This document shows, one piece after another, positions 46,275 through 55,619 of a stretch of DNA of 64,000 nucleotides (the first letter of the stretch is position 1; every line of letters begins with the position of its first letter). Below the pieces are notes generated by a model. It was not told the origin of the DNA, made no database searches, and worked only from the letters and a program-made list of their open reading frames with translations. The stretch is from Oceanicola sp. (GTDB lineage Bacteria > Pseudomonadota > Alphaproteobacteria > Rhodobacterales > Rhodobacteraceae): assembly GCA_017792405.1 (NCBI GenBank), contig CP051231.1, positions 1,614,895 to 1,678,894 on the forward strand, given 5' to 3'. Both the position numbers and the translations under genes were made by a program.

Positions 46275-46541
46275 ATGACCACCCTCGCAAACCTCGCCCG
46301 CGCCAACCGCAAATCCGCCTTGCTCGGCCTCGCCCGCCGCCGTGATGGCAATGTCCTGAAAGTGGCCTTCGGGCGCGATCGTACCGCCCCCCTGCCGGTG
46401 CTCGATTTCGGCGCCCGCCGCCGCGCCTATGCCCAGATGGCCGCCGAGGCGGTCTCCGAACTGCCGCCGATGCCACGCACCGCGCGGCAGCCTGCGCTTC
46501 TTCTCGTTTCCAGCGCAGCCGAGCTGTCCAAGGCCGCCTGA
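46275..46541 (+). CDS. Small basic protein, second of a paralogous pair (88 aa)
   Basis: GGAAAC precedes the ATG. The product begins MTTLANLARANRKSALLGLARRRDGNVLKVAFGRD and shares the MT-L-x3-AR-x2-R-x2-AL and NV-x2-V-x-F pattern with its neighbour, with an added C terminus (ARQPALLLVSSAAELSKAA). Function unknown. The pair looks like a tandem duplication. A large GC-rich hairpin region follows. Confidence 0.65.
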   Translation: MTTLANLARANRKSALLGLARRRDGNVLKVAFGRDRTAPLPVLDFGARRRAYAQMAAEAVSELPPMPRTARQPALLLVSSAAELSKAA

Positions 46542-46586
46542 GCCTTGCAGCTCCGGAAAGGCACGGCCTACGGCCCTGCCCTTCCT

Positions 46587-46652
46587 CCCGCTCTCCGCAC
46601 CCCCGTGCTTTTCCGGTTCGGCCGGGGCCGGAGAGCGGGCCCTTCGGGGCCC
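46587..46652. terminator. Hairpins between convergent genes
   Basis: CCCGCTCTCCG (46587-46597) pairs with CGGAGAGCGGG (46629-46639). A second perfect hairpin GGGCCC-TTCG-GGGCCC (46637-46652) touches the stop of the minus-strand gene. T-tracts are absent, so these may act as RNA stability elements. Confidence 0.45.
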
Positions 46653-47312
46653 TCACCGCACGCCGAACCCGAAGATCTCCACCTCCATGGCAACCACCAC
46701 CCCCGGTAACGTGCCTGCGGCCCGGTCGACCTCAAGTCGGAAGCTCTTGACCATCCGCCCTTGCCGCGGCGCGGTGTCTCCGCCCCGGTACACCATCCGC
46801 CCGGCGCGCGAGCGGTCCCTGTCCGAGGTCCATGTTTCCAACAAGGGCTGCGCCCCGCGCACCAGCGCCGTCTCCAGCCCCTGCCCCCAGAACACCCCGT
46901 AAGCCTCGCAGTAGAGCCGCACCTTGGCCCCGCCGGGCCACGGGCGCAGTCCGGGCTGGCGCAGCGCGATCAGCGCGCGGTGGCTGTCGTAACCATGTTG
47001 CGTGCAGGTGAGTGTCAGCCCGAAGGGCGGCGTTGCCAATCCGCCCGGTGTCTGGATCACCGCGCTCCAGAACCACGGATCACCCTCGGTGGCCGGGTCC
47101 GGGCCGAGGCCGGTGCGGCGACTTCCGGGCCATGCCGCTCCAATTTCCGCCAGAACCTCGCGTTCATCTCCAGCCGTCAGGTCAAGCAGCACGGCCAAGG
47201 CCCCCTCCGCCTCGGCTTCCTGCGCCGCACCGGGGCCTCCGTGACCAAACAGCGCCACGGAAAACGCCAGAATGCCGGCAATCATCATGGAGATCCGCCG
47301 ACCCAACAGCAT
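46653..47312 (-). CDS. Exported protein of unknown function (219 aa)
   Basis: An N-terminal signal-like segment (MMIAGILAFSVALFGHGGPGAAQ) precedes a domain with WFWSAVIQTPGG, LTLTCTQHGYDSHRALIAL and a long polar C terminus ending AMEVEIFGFGVR. Two cysteines (TCTQH, LYCEAYG) may pair. I recognise no family. It is downstream of, and on the same strand as, the lpx cluster but separated from lpxB by 134 bases, so it probably has its own promoter. Confidence 0.68.
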   Translation of the reverse strand: MLLGRRISMMIAGILAFSVALFGHGGPGAAQEAEAEGALAVLLDLTAGDEREVLAEIGAAWPGSRRTGLGPDPATEGDPWFWSAVIQTPGGLATPPFGLTLTCTQHGYDSHRALIALRQPGLRPWPGGAKVRLYCEAYGVFWGQGLETALVRGAQPLLETWTSDRDRSRAGRMVYRGGDTAPRQGRMVKSFRLEVDRAAGTLPGVVVAMEVEIFGFGVR

Positions 47313-47446
47313 CCTCCCGTCACGAGATACGGCTGCCAGTCTACGCCCGGAGGGGTTTTCTACAAAGCCCGTTGCGGCTGAGGACTGTTGTCAGCTTTCT
47401 GAAACCCACCCCGTCACGCGGCACCAAGCTCCAAAACTGACCACGG

Positions 47447-48601
47447 TCACCCGATCTGCGCCAGCACCGAGCGCGCCGCCCGCAGGCCCGGCGGCTCATC
47501 GCCCCGGCCCAGCCGGTCCATCGTGACCGCCATCGCCTCAAGCTGCGCACCGGGCGCAGCCATCACCGCCTTCAGCCCCTCAGCGATCTTCGCGGGCTTG
47601 CACTCGGCGCCGATGAACTCGGGGATCGTACGGCTCTCGGCCACGAGGTTCACCAGCGTGACCGTGTCGATCTTCAGCATCCGGCTGATGATCTGGCGGC
47701 TGAGCCAGTTCATATCGTAGGCGATCACCATCGGCAGCGCCGCCGCCGCCAGTTCCAGTGAAACCGTGCCCGAGGCCGCCAGCGCCACATCCGCCGCCGC
47801 AAACGCCGCACGCTTCTCGGCCTGCGCCTCCTTGGCGGGCTTGCCGCGCGGGTCCACCAGCACCGGCGCGCCGGGCCAGCGGGCGGTCAGTTCCTGCACC
47901 AGCCCCGCCGTGGAGGCCACGCAGGGCACCACCACCCGCGTCTCGGGCCGGGCCGCGACCACCGGGCGCAGCGCCTCGCCAAAGATCGGGGCCAGCCGCC
48001 CCACCTCGCCCCGCCGCGAGCCGGGCAGCGCCATCACCAGCGGCGCATCCCCGATCCCATGCGCATCCCTGAACGCCAGTCCGTCCGCCTCATTCGCCAC
48101 CGGTTCCGAGACCACCGGATGCCCGACGAAATCGCAGCTCATGCCCGCCGCTTCCATATAGGGCGGCTCGAAGGGAAAGAGCGCGAGCACATGGTCGATC
48201 ACCTGCGCCATCTTCTCCGCCCGCCCCGCCCGCCAGGCCCAAACCGTGGGGGCAACGTAATGGATGGTCTTCACCGCCGCCTCTGCCTTCACCCGCCGCG
48301 CCACCCGCAGGCAAAAGTCCGGCGAGTCGATGGTCACCAGCGCATCGGGCTGCCACGACACCACCTCTGCCGCACATTCCTTGATCCGCCGCATCAGGTG
48401 CCGGTACTTGGGCAGCACCTCGGCGATCCCCATCACCGAAAGCTCCTCCATCGGAAAGAGGCTCTCCAGCCCCTCACCCTCCATGCCCGAGCCGCCGACA
48501 CCACGGAACTCCACGCCCGGTGCCAGCGCCTTCAGCCCGCCCATCAGCGCGGCCCCCAGCCTGTCACCCGAGGGCTCGCCGGCGATCACGAAAATCCTCA
48601 T
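47447..48601 (-). CDS. lpxB: Lipid-A-disaccharide synthase
   Basis: This 384-residue GT19 glycosyltransferase joins UDP-2,3-diacylglucosamine and lipid X. Visible family signatures are AGEPSGDRLGAALMGGL at the N terminus, GVGGSGMEGEGLESLFP, YVAPTVWAWRAGRAEKM and LPGSRRGEVGRL. The start overlaps the lpxI stop by 4 bases. It is the last gene of the envelope cluster. Confidence 0.96.
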   Translation of the reverse strand: MRIFVIAGEPSGDRLGAALMGGLKALAPGVEFRGVGGSGMEGEGLESLFPMEELSVMGIAEVLPKYRHLMRRIKECAAEVVSWQPDALVTIDSPDFCLRVARRVKAEAAVKTIHYVAPTVWAWRAGRAEKMAQVIDHVLALFPFEPPYMEAAGMSCDFVGHPVVSEPVANEADGLAFRDAHGIGDAPLVMALPGSRRGEVGRLAPIFGEALRPVVAARPETRVVVPCVASTAGLVQELTARWPGAPVLVDPRGKPAKEAQAEKRAAFAAADVALAASGTVSLELAAAALPMVIAYDMNWLSRQIISRMLKIDTVTLVNLVAESRTIPEFIGAECKPAKIAEGLKAVMAAPGAQLEAMAVTMDRLGRGDEPPGLRAARSVLAQIG

Positions 48602-49542
48602 GGGGCTTCCTTGGGCCGCACCCAGATGAACAGCCCCACCGCATCGGCCATCGCCACCACGGTCTCGAGGTCGAGCACCATGACGCCGCCTGCCTCCACC
48701 ACGATGCCGCGCAGCTCCGCCTCTGCCGCCAGCATCACCGTGGCCGGGCCGATCACCGGCAGGTCCGCCCGCCGGTCCTGCCCGGGCTTCGGCGCCTTGT
48801 AGAGCAACCCGCCCTCCGGCAGCGCCTTGTCCCGCTCCGGCAGCCGCGAGGGCTCAGAGGCGGTGAGGAACTCTTTCACATCCGCCACCCATTCCGAAGC
48901 CCGCTCGAAGAGGGTCGCGCCCTTCAGCAGCTCCTGCTCCTCGCGACGCACCGCCTCGGGCACACGCATCAGGCTGCGGATCATCCAATCCGTCCCGCCC
49001 GCGGCCTCCACTGCCAGCACCTGACCGGAGGCCACCACGCAGGCCTGCCCAACATCGGCGGCCCCCATCGCCGCCACCACCGCCTCGGCGCGGGTCGCAT
49101 CCGCATGGTCCCCGGGGCCGGGCGTGGCCCCCGTCAGCACACCGCTGGCGGGCAGCAACTCCGGCGCAATCTCATGCGCCGCTTCCACCCGCAGGCCCGC
49201 CTCCTCAAAAATCGCCATGATCTCGCGCAGCGTGCCGTCGTCGCCCCGCTCCATCGCGCCCGCCAGCCGCACGATCAGCCCGTGGGTCGCCGGGTCCACC
49301 CGTGCGCGGTCAATCGGCGGGCGCTTCACCGCCCCTGCAAGGCAGACCGCCTCGCAGCCGCCCTCGACCAGCCCTGCAATAAAACTCCCCAGTTCCTCCA
49401 GCCGAAACCGGGTGACAGCCCTGTCACCCACCTCCGGCTCGAAGCCCTCCAGCGCATAAAGCCTGAAGTCCCGGCCCTCCCGCTCCAACGCGGCCACCAG
49501 CCGCGACGGCAACAGCCCCTGCCCCGCAATCAGCGCCAGCAA
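48598..49542 (-). CDS. lpxI: UDP-2,3-diacylglucosamine diphosphatase LpxI
   Basis: This 314-residue enzyme (DUF1009) cleaves UDP-2,3-diacylglucosamine to lipid X in place of LpxH. MLALIAGQGLLPSRL, LAGAVKRPP, DDGTLREIMAIFEEAGLRVEAAHEI and a C-terminal PATVMLAAEAELRGIVVEAG are typical. It lies between lpxA and lpxB and is coupled with lpxB. Confidence 0.95.
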   Translation of the reverse strand: MLALIAGQGLLPSRLVAALEREGRDFRLYALEGFEPEVGDRAVTRFRLEELGSFIAGLVEGGCEAVCLAGAVKRPPIDRARVDPATHGLIVRLAGAMERGDDGTLREIMAIFEEAGLRVEAAHEIAPELLPASGVLTGATPGPGDHADATRAEAVVAAMGAADVGQACVVASGQVLAVEAAGGTDWMIRSLMRVPEAVRREEQELLKGATLFERASEWVADVKEFLTASEPSRLPERDKALPEGGLLYKAPKPGQDRRADLPVIGPATVMLAAEAELRGIVVEAGGVMVLDLETVVAMADAVGLFIWVRPKEAP

Positions 49543-49546
49543 GGCC

Positions 49547-50344
49547 CTACTCCGGGGTCAGGAAAGAGCGGTCGCTCTCCCCGGTGACGAAATCCACGAT
49601 CCGGCGCACATAGTCGCTCTCGGTTTCTTCGCCGAGCCGCCGGGCGCGATCCTGAAAGGCCCCCTCGCCCTGCGCCAACATCTGATAGGCCGCCCGCAGC
49701 GCGGTGATGTCAGACCGCGCCACGCCTTTGCGTTTGAGGCCCACGAGGTTGAGCCCCTCAAGTCGCCCCCGGCTAGCCTCGACGAGGCCATAGGGGATCA
49801 CATCGCGCGTCACCATGCTGACCGCGCCAATGATCGCGCCCTGCCCGATCCGCACCCACTGGTGAATGCCCGAGAGACCGCCGATGATCACATCGTCCTC
49901 GATCACGCAATGCCCGGCGATGGCCGCCGAATTGACGATCACCACCCGGCTGCCGACCTGCGCATCATGCGCCACATGGGCGCCCGCCATGATCAGGCAA
50001 TCATCGCCCACACGGGTCACGCCGCCGCCACCCTCGGTGCCGCAGTTGATCGTGACATGCTCGCGAATGCGGTTGCGCGCGCCGATCACCAGCTTGGTCT
50101 TTTCCCCGGCGAACTTCAGATCCTGCGGGATCTCACCAATGACGGCAAAGGAGAAGATCGTGCACCCCGGCCCGATCTCGGTGTTGCCGGTGATCACCGC
50201 ATGGCTCTTGATCAGGCAGCCCTCACCGATCACCGCCTCGGGGCCGATATAGGCAAAGGGGCCAACATCGACCCCCGCGCCAATCACCGCGCCCTCATCG
50301 ACGCAGGCGGTGGGGTGAATCGTGGCGGTGGAGGCGACGCTCAT
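49547..50344 (-). CDS. lpxA: UDP-N-acetylglucosamine acyltransferase LpxA
   Basis: This 265-residue left-handed beta-helix acyltransferase performs the first step of lipid A synthesis. Hexapeptide repeats run from [20 protein letters not shown]. The catalytic-histidine segment is [15 protein letters not shown], and the C-terminal helical domain begins near [11 protein letters not shown]. The start overlaps the fabZ stop by 4 bases. Confidence 0.96.
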   Translation of the reverse strand: MSVASTATIHPTACVDEGAVIGAGVDVGPFAYIGPEAVIGEGCLIKSHAVITGNTEIGPGCTIFSFAVIGEIPQDLKFAGEKTKLVIGARNRIREHVTINCGTEGGGGVTRVGDDCLIMAGAHVAHDAQVGSRVVIVNSAAIAGHCVIEDDVIIGGLSGIHQWVRIGQGAIIGAVSMVTRDVIPYGLVEASRGRLEGLNLVGLKRKGVARSDITALRAAYQMLAQGEGAFQDRARRLGEETESDYVRRIVDFVTGESDRSFLTPE

Positions 50345-50811
50345 TTTGCCTCCGCAGGCATATCCATCATCGCAGTGAACTCGGCCTCGGCGGCCATTTC
50401 GCCTTCCACCTTGGCCTCGCCCTTGAACTTCCAGACCTTGCCGCCGGGCTTGCCGCGCGTCACCTGCACATGCAGTTCCAGCACATCGCCGGGCACCACC
50501 TTGCGGCGAAACTTCACGCCCTCCATACCCATGAAATACACGAGCATTCCTTTGTCCTGCAGCTCAAGGCTCGCGCCCACCATCACGGCAGCGGTCTGCG
50601 CCAGCGCCTCGATGATCGTGACTCCCGGCATGATTGGCGCGCCTGGAAAATGGCCCTGAAAATGCGGCTCGTTGAAAGTGACGTTCTTGATCCCGCAGGC
50701 GCTCTCGCAAAACTTCACGTCACGCACTTTGTCGACCAGCAGAAACGGGTAGCGATGCGGAATGATCCGCTGGATCATCTCCAGATCTACGGTGTCCGGG
50801 GTCTCGCTCAT
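50341..50811 (-). CDS. fabZ: 3-hydroxyacyl-ACP dehydratase FabZ
   Basis: A 156-residue hotdog-fold enzyme of fatty acid synthesis. [11 protein letters not shown] and the catalytic stretch [23 protein letters not shown] carry the active histidine and glutamate. Competition for 3-hydroxyacyl-ACP with LpxA explains the conserved coupling of the two genes. Confidence 0.96.
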   Translation of the reverse strand: MSETPDTVDLEMIQRIIPHRYPFLLVDKVRDVKFCESACGIKNVTFNEPHFQGHFPGAPIMPGVTIIEALAQTAAVMVGASLELQDKGMLVYFMGMEGVKFRRKVVPGDVLELHVQVTRGKPGGKVWKFKGEAKVEGEMAAEAEFTAMMDMPAEAK

Positions 50812-50830
50812 GGTCTGTCCTTCCTGATCG

Positions 50831-51502
50831 TCACTCTGCCGGGGCAGTCTCTTCTTCTACCGGCTCCCCGGTCGAAAACGGAATCTCTTCCGTATCCTGC
50901 GGGGCGTCATCGGTCTCGTCGGCGGGAACCGCCAGCGTGCCGCCATCGCCCAATATCGCATCCACCCGCGCGCGCACCACATCCGTCACGTCCACATCGG
51001 CCACGGCAAGCAAGATCGCGCGGGAATCGAGGATCACCGAGGCGCCGCGCTCTTCGAGCACCTCCCTTACCACCGGCCCGATGGCGGAGCTGAACACCTG
51101 CTGGCTGCGCTCCTGCCGGCGTTGCAGGCTGCGGGTCTTGGCCTCCTGCTCGGCGCGGATCTCCGTCACCTTCTCGTCGAAGGCATCGGCAAGGTCGCGA
51201 AAGGCGGCAGGCTCCATCGTCTCCCGCTGTGCGGTCAACTCGGCCTCTTCGGCCTCCAGCCCCTCCTGAATGCGGGCGTTCTCGGCAATGAGCTCGCTGC
51301 GCGCCGTGTTCAACTCGCTTTGCAAACGCTGGCCAAACAGCGTGGTCCTGAACAACCGTTCCTGATTGATCGTCAGCACCGAGGGCGCGGCCCGGCCCGT
51401 ATCCTGTGCACAGACCGGCCCGACCAGAACCGCGCCGCAGAGCCCCGCCGCCGCCACGCCTGCCCGGAGCACTCGCCCCAGGCTATGTGAGCGGCGTGGC
51501 AT
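50831..51502 (-). CDS. skp: Periplasmic chaperone OmpH/Skp-like
   Basis: This 223-residue exported protein has a signal peptide ([22 protein letters not shown]), the OmpH domain with [22 protein letters not shown], a long helical coiled-coil region (about 60-130), and [19 protein letters not shown]. The C-terminal 45 residues are acidic and proline-rich, unlike E. coli Skp. In this position most alphaproteobacterial clusters have skp or lpxD; here only skp is present. The start overlaps the bamA stop. Confidence 0.9.
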   Translation of the reverse strand: MPRRSHSLGRVLRAGVAAAGLCGAVLVGPVCAQDTGRAAPSVLTINQERLFRTTLFGQRLQSELNTARSELIAENARIQEGLEAEEAELTAQRETMEPAAFRDLADAFDEKVTEIRAEQEAKTRSLQRRQERSQQVFSSAIGPVVREVLEERGASVILDSRAILLAVADVDVTDVVRARVDAILGDGGTLAVPADETDDAPQDTEEIPFSTGEPVEEETAPAE

Positions 51503-53865
51503 CAGAACTCGGTGCGGATCGAAATATCGAAGCTGCGGGTCTTGTCGTAGTCCTGCTTCATGATCGCTTCGGAGAAGTTGAAGCGCAGCGGCCCAATCGG
51601 CGTATCCCAGAACACCGAGACACCAATGGCCGACCGCCAGTGCAGATCGTCGTCCACCTCAAAGGTGCCGTCCGGTCCGCCACCGGTGTTGTCGAGGCCC
51701 CAGACCGAGCCGATGTCATAGAAGACACCGCCCGAGATGCCGTATTCTTCCGGCAGACCGAGCGGGAACTCGGCTTCGAGCCGCGCCACGAAGAAGTAGT
51801 TACCGCCGAGCGCATCCTCATTGGTCACGTTCAGGTCGCGCGGGCCAAGGCCGTTGGCCTCGAAGCCGCGCATCCGGCCGTTGAGGGTGAAACGGTCCAG
51901 CACGGTCGAGCCGCCCGAGGTGTAGTGCAGCGCACCGCCCTCAAGCTCGGCCCGCAGCGTGACCTCCTCGTTCCAGACCCGCGTCTGCGCCGTCATCGCC
52001 GCCGTGGTCTTGATGTACTGGTTCTCGCCATCCAGCCCGCCAAAGTCCTGCCCGAAGGAGAAGCGGATCGCCGCATTCGGGTTCAGGCCAGTGATCCGGC
52101 TGTCGTAGATGTAGGTGTAGCCCACCGAGGCATCCCAGCGCTCGCCCTCTTCGGTTCGCAGGATGAAGGACGAGCCGGTATCGGCCCCGCCGTCACCCAT
52201 GTCGATGCCGGAGAGTTCCTTGTAGTTCACCGCCGTGCGCAGCTGCATCCGGCTGCGCTCGCCGAGCGGAAACTCGAACAGCGGGCGGATAAGGCCGATG
52301 GCGGAGTCGTAGCGCGAGTTCTCCGATTCCGTTTGACGGAAGCTGGCATCAAGGCCGAAGGTCACTTCGCGGCCAAGGAAGGCTGGCTCGCGGAAGGCAA
52401 AGGTCACGCTCCGCGACGAGCTGGTGGTATCCACGCCAAAGCTGAGCGACTGGCCCCGCCCGAGGAAGTTGCGCTCGGAGAAGTTGATATTGAAGCCAAG
52501 CCCCGCGTCGGAGCCGTAGGAGGCACCAAAGCCCAGCGAGCCGGTGGAGGCCTCGACAACGTCAACGTCCACGATCACCTGATCTTCCGAGGAACCCTGC
52601 CGGGCGTTCACATCCGCAGTCTCGAAGAAGCCGAGCGCCCGAATGCGCTCTGCCGCCTCGCGGATTTCACGCGGGTTGAACGGGTCGCCCTCGACCACGC
52701 GGAACTGGCGGCGCACCACCCGGTCCAGCGTCGAGGCGTTGCCTTCAATGTCGATCCGCTCCACAAAAATGCGGGGGCCCTTGCTGATGGCAAAGTTGAT
52801 GTCCAGCGTCTGGGTCCGCTCGTTGCGGCTGATCTGCGGCTCGACCCGCAAGAAGTTGATCCCCTTCTGGGCGGCGAGCCGCTCCATCCGGTTGATGTTG
52901 GTTTCCACGATCTGCGGGTTGTAGACCCGGCCGCTGCGAATGCGCAGCGCGTTGCGGAATTCGTTGGCGTTGGCTTCCGCCATGCTGGAGGTCACCGTCA
53001 CCCGCCCGATGCGGAACTGCTGACCCTCCTGCACATTGAACGTCACCAGAAAGGCATCGCGGTTGCGGGTGATCTCGGCAGTCGCGCTCTGAACGCGGAA
53101 GTCGATGTAACCCCGGCTCAGGTAGAAGTCGCGCAGCACCTGCTTGTCGAACTCAATCCGCTCTTCAACCAGCGTGTCACGCTGGATGAGCTGGCGGAAC
53201 AGGCCGGCCTGCTTGGTCTCCAGCGCGCCGCGCAAACGGCGGTCCGAGAACTTGCGGTTGCCGACAAAGCTGATGCGCTCATTCTCCACCACACGGCCTT
53301 CGCGCACCTCAAACACGAGGTCCACACGGTTGCCGCTCCGGCGGATGACCTTGGGTGATACGGTGGCGGCCACCCGGCCCTGCACACGGTAGAGCTCGGT
53401 CAGCGCGGCGGCATCCGCTTCGACCTGGCTGGGCTGGAACACCCTGCGCGACTGGCTGCGGATCGCGGCGGCCATGTCTTCATCCTTCAGCCGCCGGTTG
53501 CCCTCGAAGGCAATGCGGTTGATCGTCGGGTATTCCCGAACATTGATGACAAGCGTGCCGCCCCGCGGGATCACCTCGACAGTCTCGAAAAGACCGGAGG
53601 CGAGGATGTTCTGGTACGCGTCGTTGATCTGGCCCGCGCTCACCGTTTCACCGCGAGCGATTCCGGCGTAGGAGACGATGGTGGCCGCATCAACCCGCTG
53701 GTTGCCGTTCACCTCGACCCGGCTGAAGCTGAACGATTGCGCTGCCACCGGGCTCGGCGCCACGGTGCAAGCTACTGCAAACGTTGTGAAAATAACCAGC
53801 GCGATGCGGTGCATCAGCCCCTTCGCCGCGCCCAGTTCTGCGCCGGTCTCGCGTGCTCGCAACAT
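51502..53865 (-). CDS. bamA: Outer membrane protein assembly factor BamA
   Basis: This 787-residue protein is the central BAM-complex subunit that inserts outer-membrane beta barrels. Five POTRA domains follow the signal peptide (FSFSRVEVNGNQRVD...), then the barrel from about residue 420, with GSLGFGASYGSDAGLGFNINFSERNFLGRGQ, the VRGF-type MRGFEANGLGPRD loop and terminal SIRTEF aromatic signature. An alternative start at 53814 (MHRIALVIFTTFAVA) gives a shorter, more typical signal peptide with AAGGGG-like spacing. The choice is uncertain. Confidence 0.95.
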   Translation of the reverse strand: MLRARETGAELGAAKGLMHRIALVIFTTFAVACTVAPSPVAAQSFSFSRVEVNGNQRVDAATIVSYAGIARGETVSAGQINDAYQNILASGLFETVEVIPRGGTLVINVREYPTINRIAFEGNRRLKDEDMAAAIRSQSRRVFQPSQVEADAAALTELYRVQGRVAATVSPKVIRRSGNRVDLVFEVREGRVVENERISFVGNRKFSDRRLRGALETKQAGLFRQLIQRDTLVEERIEFDKQVLRDFYLSRGYIDFRVQSATAEITRNRDAFLVTFNVQEGQQFRIGRVTVTSSMAEANANEFRNALRIRSGRVYNPQIVETNINRMERLAAQKGINFLRVEPQISRNERTQTLDINFAISKGPRIFVERIDIEGNASTLDRVVRRQFRVVEGDPFNPREIREAAERIRALGFFETADVNARQGSSEDQVIVDVDVVEASTGSLGFGASYGSDAGLGFNINFSERNFLGRGQSLSFGVDTTSSSRSVTFAFREPAFLGREVTFGLDASFRQTESENSRYDSAIGLIRPLFEFPLGERSRMQLRTAVNYKELSGIDMGDGGADTGSSFILRTEEGERWDASVGYTYIYDSRITGLNPNAAIRFSFGQDFGGLDGENQYIKTTAAMTAQTRVWNEEVTLRAELEGGALHYTSGGSTVLDRFTLNGRMRGFEANGLGPRDLNVTNEDALGGNYFFVARLEAEFPLGLPEEYGISGGVFYDIGSVWGLDNTGGGPDGTFEVDDDLHWRSAIGVSVFWDTPIGPLRFNFSEAIMKQDYDKTRSFDISIRTEF

Positions 53866-53942
53866 GCCCTCAGCCCCCAGTTTTTACCGCCTTTTGTTAT
53901 CCAACTTCACTAGCGGGTTCTGGGGATGGTGTCAAAGCGCCG

Positions 53943-53966
53943 AAAGGCGCCCGAAGGCGCCTTTTT
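53943..53966 (-). terminator. Hairpin with UUCG loop between the small membrane gene and bamA
   Basis: GGCGCC-TTCG-GGCGCC on the minus strand with flanking A/T pairs (AAA/TTT) makes a 9-bp stem capped by the stable UUCG tetraloop. It lies 25 bases after the small gene at 53991 and about 80 bases before bamA, so it may attenuate read-through from rseP. In the other direction it is followed by TTTTT. Confidence 0.6.
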
Positions 53967-53990
53967 CATTTGCCTGTCTGTCAGGCCACA

Positions 53991-54122
53991 TCAGTGGAAG
54001 AGCGAGCCGATCCACGCGCCGCCGCCAAGGGCGGTTGCGATCGTGGCTACATAGAGCAGTCGGTCCGAGTTGAGGCGGACGATCAGGCTCAGGCTCTGGT
54101 ATCCTTCAGTCATCGTTTGCAT
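53991..54122 (-). CDS. Small membrane protein (43 or 40 aa) between rseP and bamA
   Basis: Two in-frame ATGs (54122 and 54113) give MQT- or MTEGYQSLSLIVRLNSDRLL, then a hydrophobic helix (YVATIATALGGGAWIGSLF) and a terminal His. The sequence is a single-pass membrane peptide. I recall near-identical short proteins annotated as hypothetical in other Rhodobacteraceae. It lies between rseP and bamA on the same strand. Function unknown. Confidence 0.6.
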   Translation of the reverse strand: MQTMTEGYQSLSLIVRLNSDRLLYVATIATALGGGAWIGSLFH

Positions 54123-54220
54123 GGGCGTTTGCCTTGCGTCTCCGGTTCTGGTTCGCCCAAGGTTTTAGCCGCCGACTATGGCGCGAATTTGGCCGCCCGA
54201 CCGGAGATTGTGGCAAGATT

Positions 54221-54244
54221 GGGGCACGGCCCTCAGGCCGCCCC
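54221..54244 (-). terminator. Hairpin just after rseP
   Basis: GGGGC-x2-GGCC, a CTCA loop, and GGCC-GCCCC form a GC-rich stem with a 2-base bulge, six bases past the rseP stop. No T-run follows on the minus strand, so it may be a stability element or weak terminator. Confidence 0.4.
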
Positions 54245-54249
54245 TGCCC

Positions 54250-55617
54250 TCACTCGAAGAGGCCGCGCAGCTTCCAGAACAGACCGCCCTCGCAGAACAG
54301 GTCATTGCCAAGCGCAAAGACCATCAGGCTCAGGATCAGCGTCAGCCCGATCATCATCAGCACGTTCAGCGCCTTCTCGGGCGGAGGCTTGCCGCTGACC
54401 GCCTCCCAAGCATGAAACACAAGGTGCCCGCCATCCAGCACCGGGATCGGGAACAGGTTCAGCAGGCCCACGGCTGTAGAGAGCACCGCAACGAACCAGA
54501 TAAAGCTCTGGCTGCCCTGGCTCGCCATCTGCCCGGCGGTGGTGGCAATCTTCAGCGGCCCGCTCAGGTTGCAGCTCGAAATGCCACCGGTGATCATGTT
54601 GTAGAGCCCCGAGATCGAACTGGTCACGATGAACCACGTCTGCCGCACGCCATATTCCACGGCCTCCAAGGCACCCAGCCGCACCGTGGCCGGCTCAAAG
54701 GCCAGCCCACCGTTGATCCCGATCAGGTAGCGCTTCTCAAAGCTGCCATCGGGCATCGGCACGTCGGTCTCGCGCGGCTTGAGGGTAAACTCCTCGCGGC
54801 TGCCCTCGCGCCACACGTCCAGCTCCACCGGTTCACCGCCGCCGCTGGAGATCACATCCTGCAACTGCCGGAACGCGGTGATCTGCTCACCGTCGATCCC
54901 GACGATCACATCCCCCACCTGAAGCCCCGCATCGATCGCCGCCGAGTTGGGCGACACCGAAGAGACCAGCGCCGGAAACGGGGTCGTCCCCTCCAGCTCC
55001 AACTCCTCACCGCCGCGCTCCACGCGGTAAATCACCGGCTGGCTCAGATCCAGATCGCGGCTCGCCTCATAGACGCTGCCCAAATCGGTAATCTCGGCGC
55101 CGCCGATGGAGAGGATCACATCGCCCTGCTCCAGCACGCGCACTTCCTGCGGCAGCGGCTCCAGCGCACCCACCTGCACCGGCTCGCTCGCCACGCCGCG
55201 GATCAGCGATACCGCCCCGAACACGATGAAACTGAGGATGAAGTTGAACACAGGGCCTGCCGCCACTGTGGCCGCCCGCGCCCAGAGCGGCGCGCCCGGC
55301 ATGGTGCGGCGCTTCTCGGCCTCGCTCAGCCCGGCCATCGCCTCGCCATCCACGCCCGCCGAGGCGGCATTGGCATCGCCCATGAACTTCACGTAGCCGC
55401 CAAACGGAAGCGCGGCGACCTGCCACTCGGTGCCGTGCTTGTCAGTCCGGCTGTAGAGCACCTTGCCAAAGCCGAGGCTGAACACCTCGGCATGGATTCC
55501 ACACCAGCGGCCCACGATGTAATGGCCGTACTCATGCACCGCCACGATGATCGAAAGCGCCACCACGAAGGCCACGACATAGCCTGCCGTGCCTCCCAGA
55601 ATCCCGAAAAATTCCAT
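54250..55617 (-). CDS. rseP: RIP metalloprotease RseP
   Basis: This 455-residue site-2 intramembrane protease cleaves anti-sigma factors in the membrane. The zinc motif HEYGH lies in the first helix (about residue 28), and the second active-site segment is LFPIPVLDGGHLV. Two PDZ-like domains lie between them (GALEPLPQEVRVLEQGDVILSIGG; VSPNSAAIDAGLQVGDVIVGIDG). It lies 2 bases after dxr, in the order usual for the class. Confidence 0.95.
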   Translation of the reverse strand: MEFFGILGGTAGYVVAFVVALSIIVAVHEYGHYIVGRWCGIHAEVFSLGFGKVLYSRTDKHGTEWQVAALPFGGYVKFMGDANAASAGVDGEAMAGLSEAEKRRTMPGAPLWARAATVAAGPVFNFILSFIVFGAVSLIRGVASEPVQVGALEPLPQEVRVLEQGDVILSIGGAEITDLGSVYEASRDLDLSQPVIYRVERGGEELELEGTTPFPALVSSVSPNSAAIDAGLQVGDVIVGIDGEQITAFRQLQDVISSGGGEPVELDVWREGSREEFTLKPRETDVPMPDGSFEKRYLIGINGGLAFEPATVRLGALEAVEYGVRQTWFIVTSSISGLYNMITGGISSCNLSGPLKIATTAGQMASQGSQSFIWFVAVLSTAVGLLNLFPIPVLDGGHLVFHAWEAVSGKPPPEKALNVLMMIGLTLILSLMVFALGNDLFCEGGLFWKLRGLFE

Positions 55618-55619
55618 GC

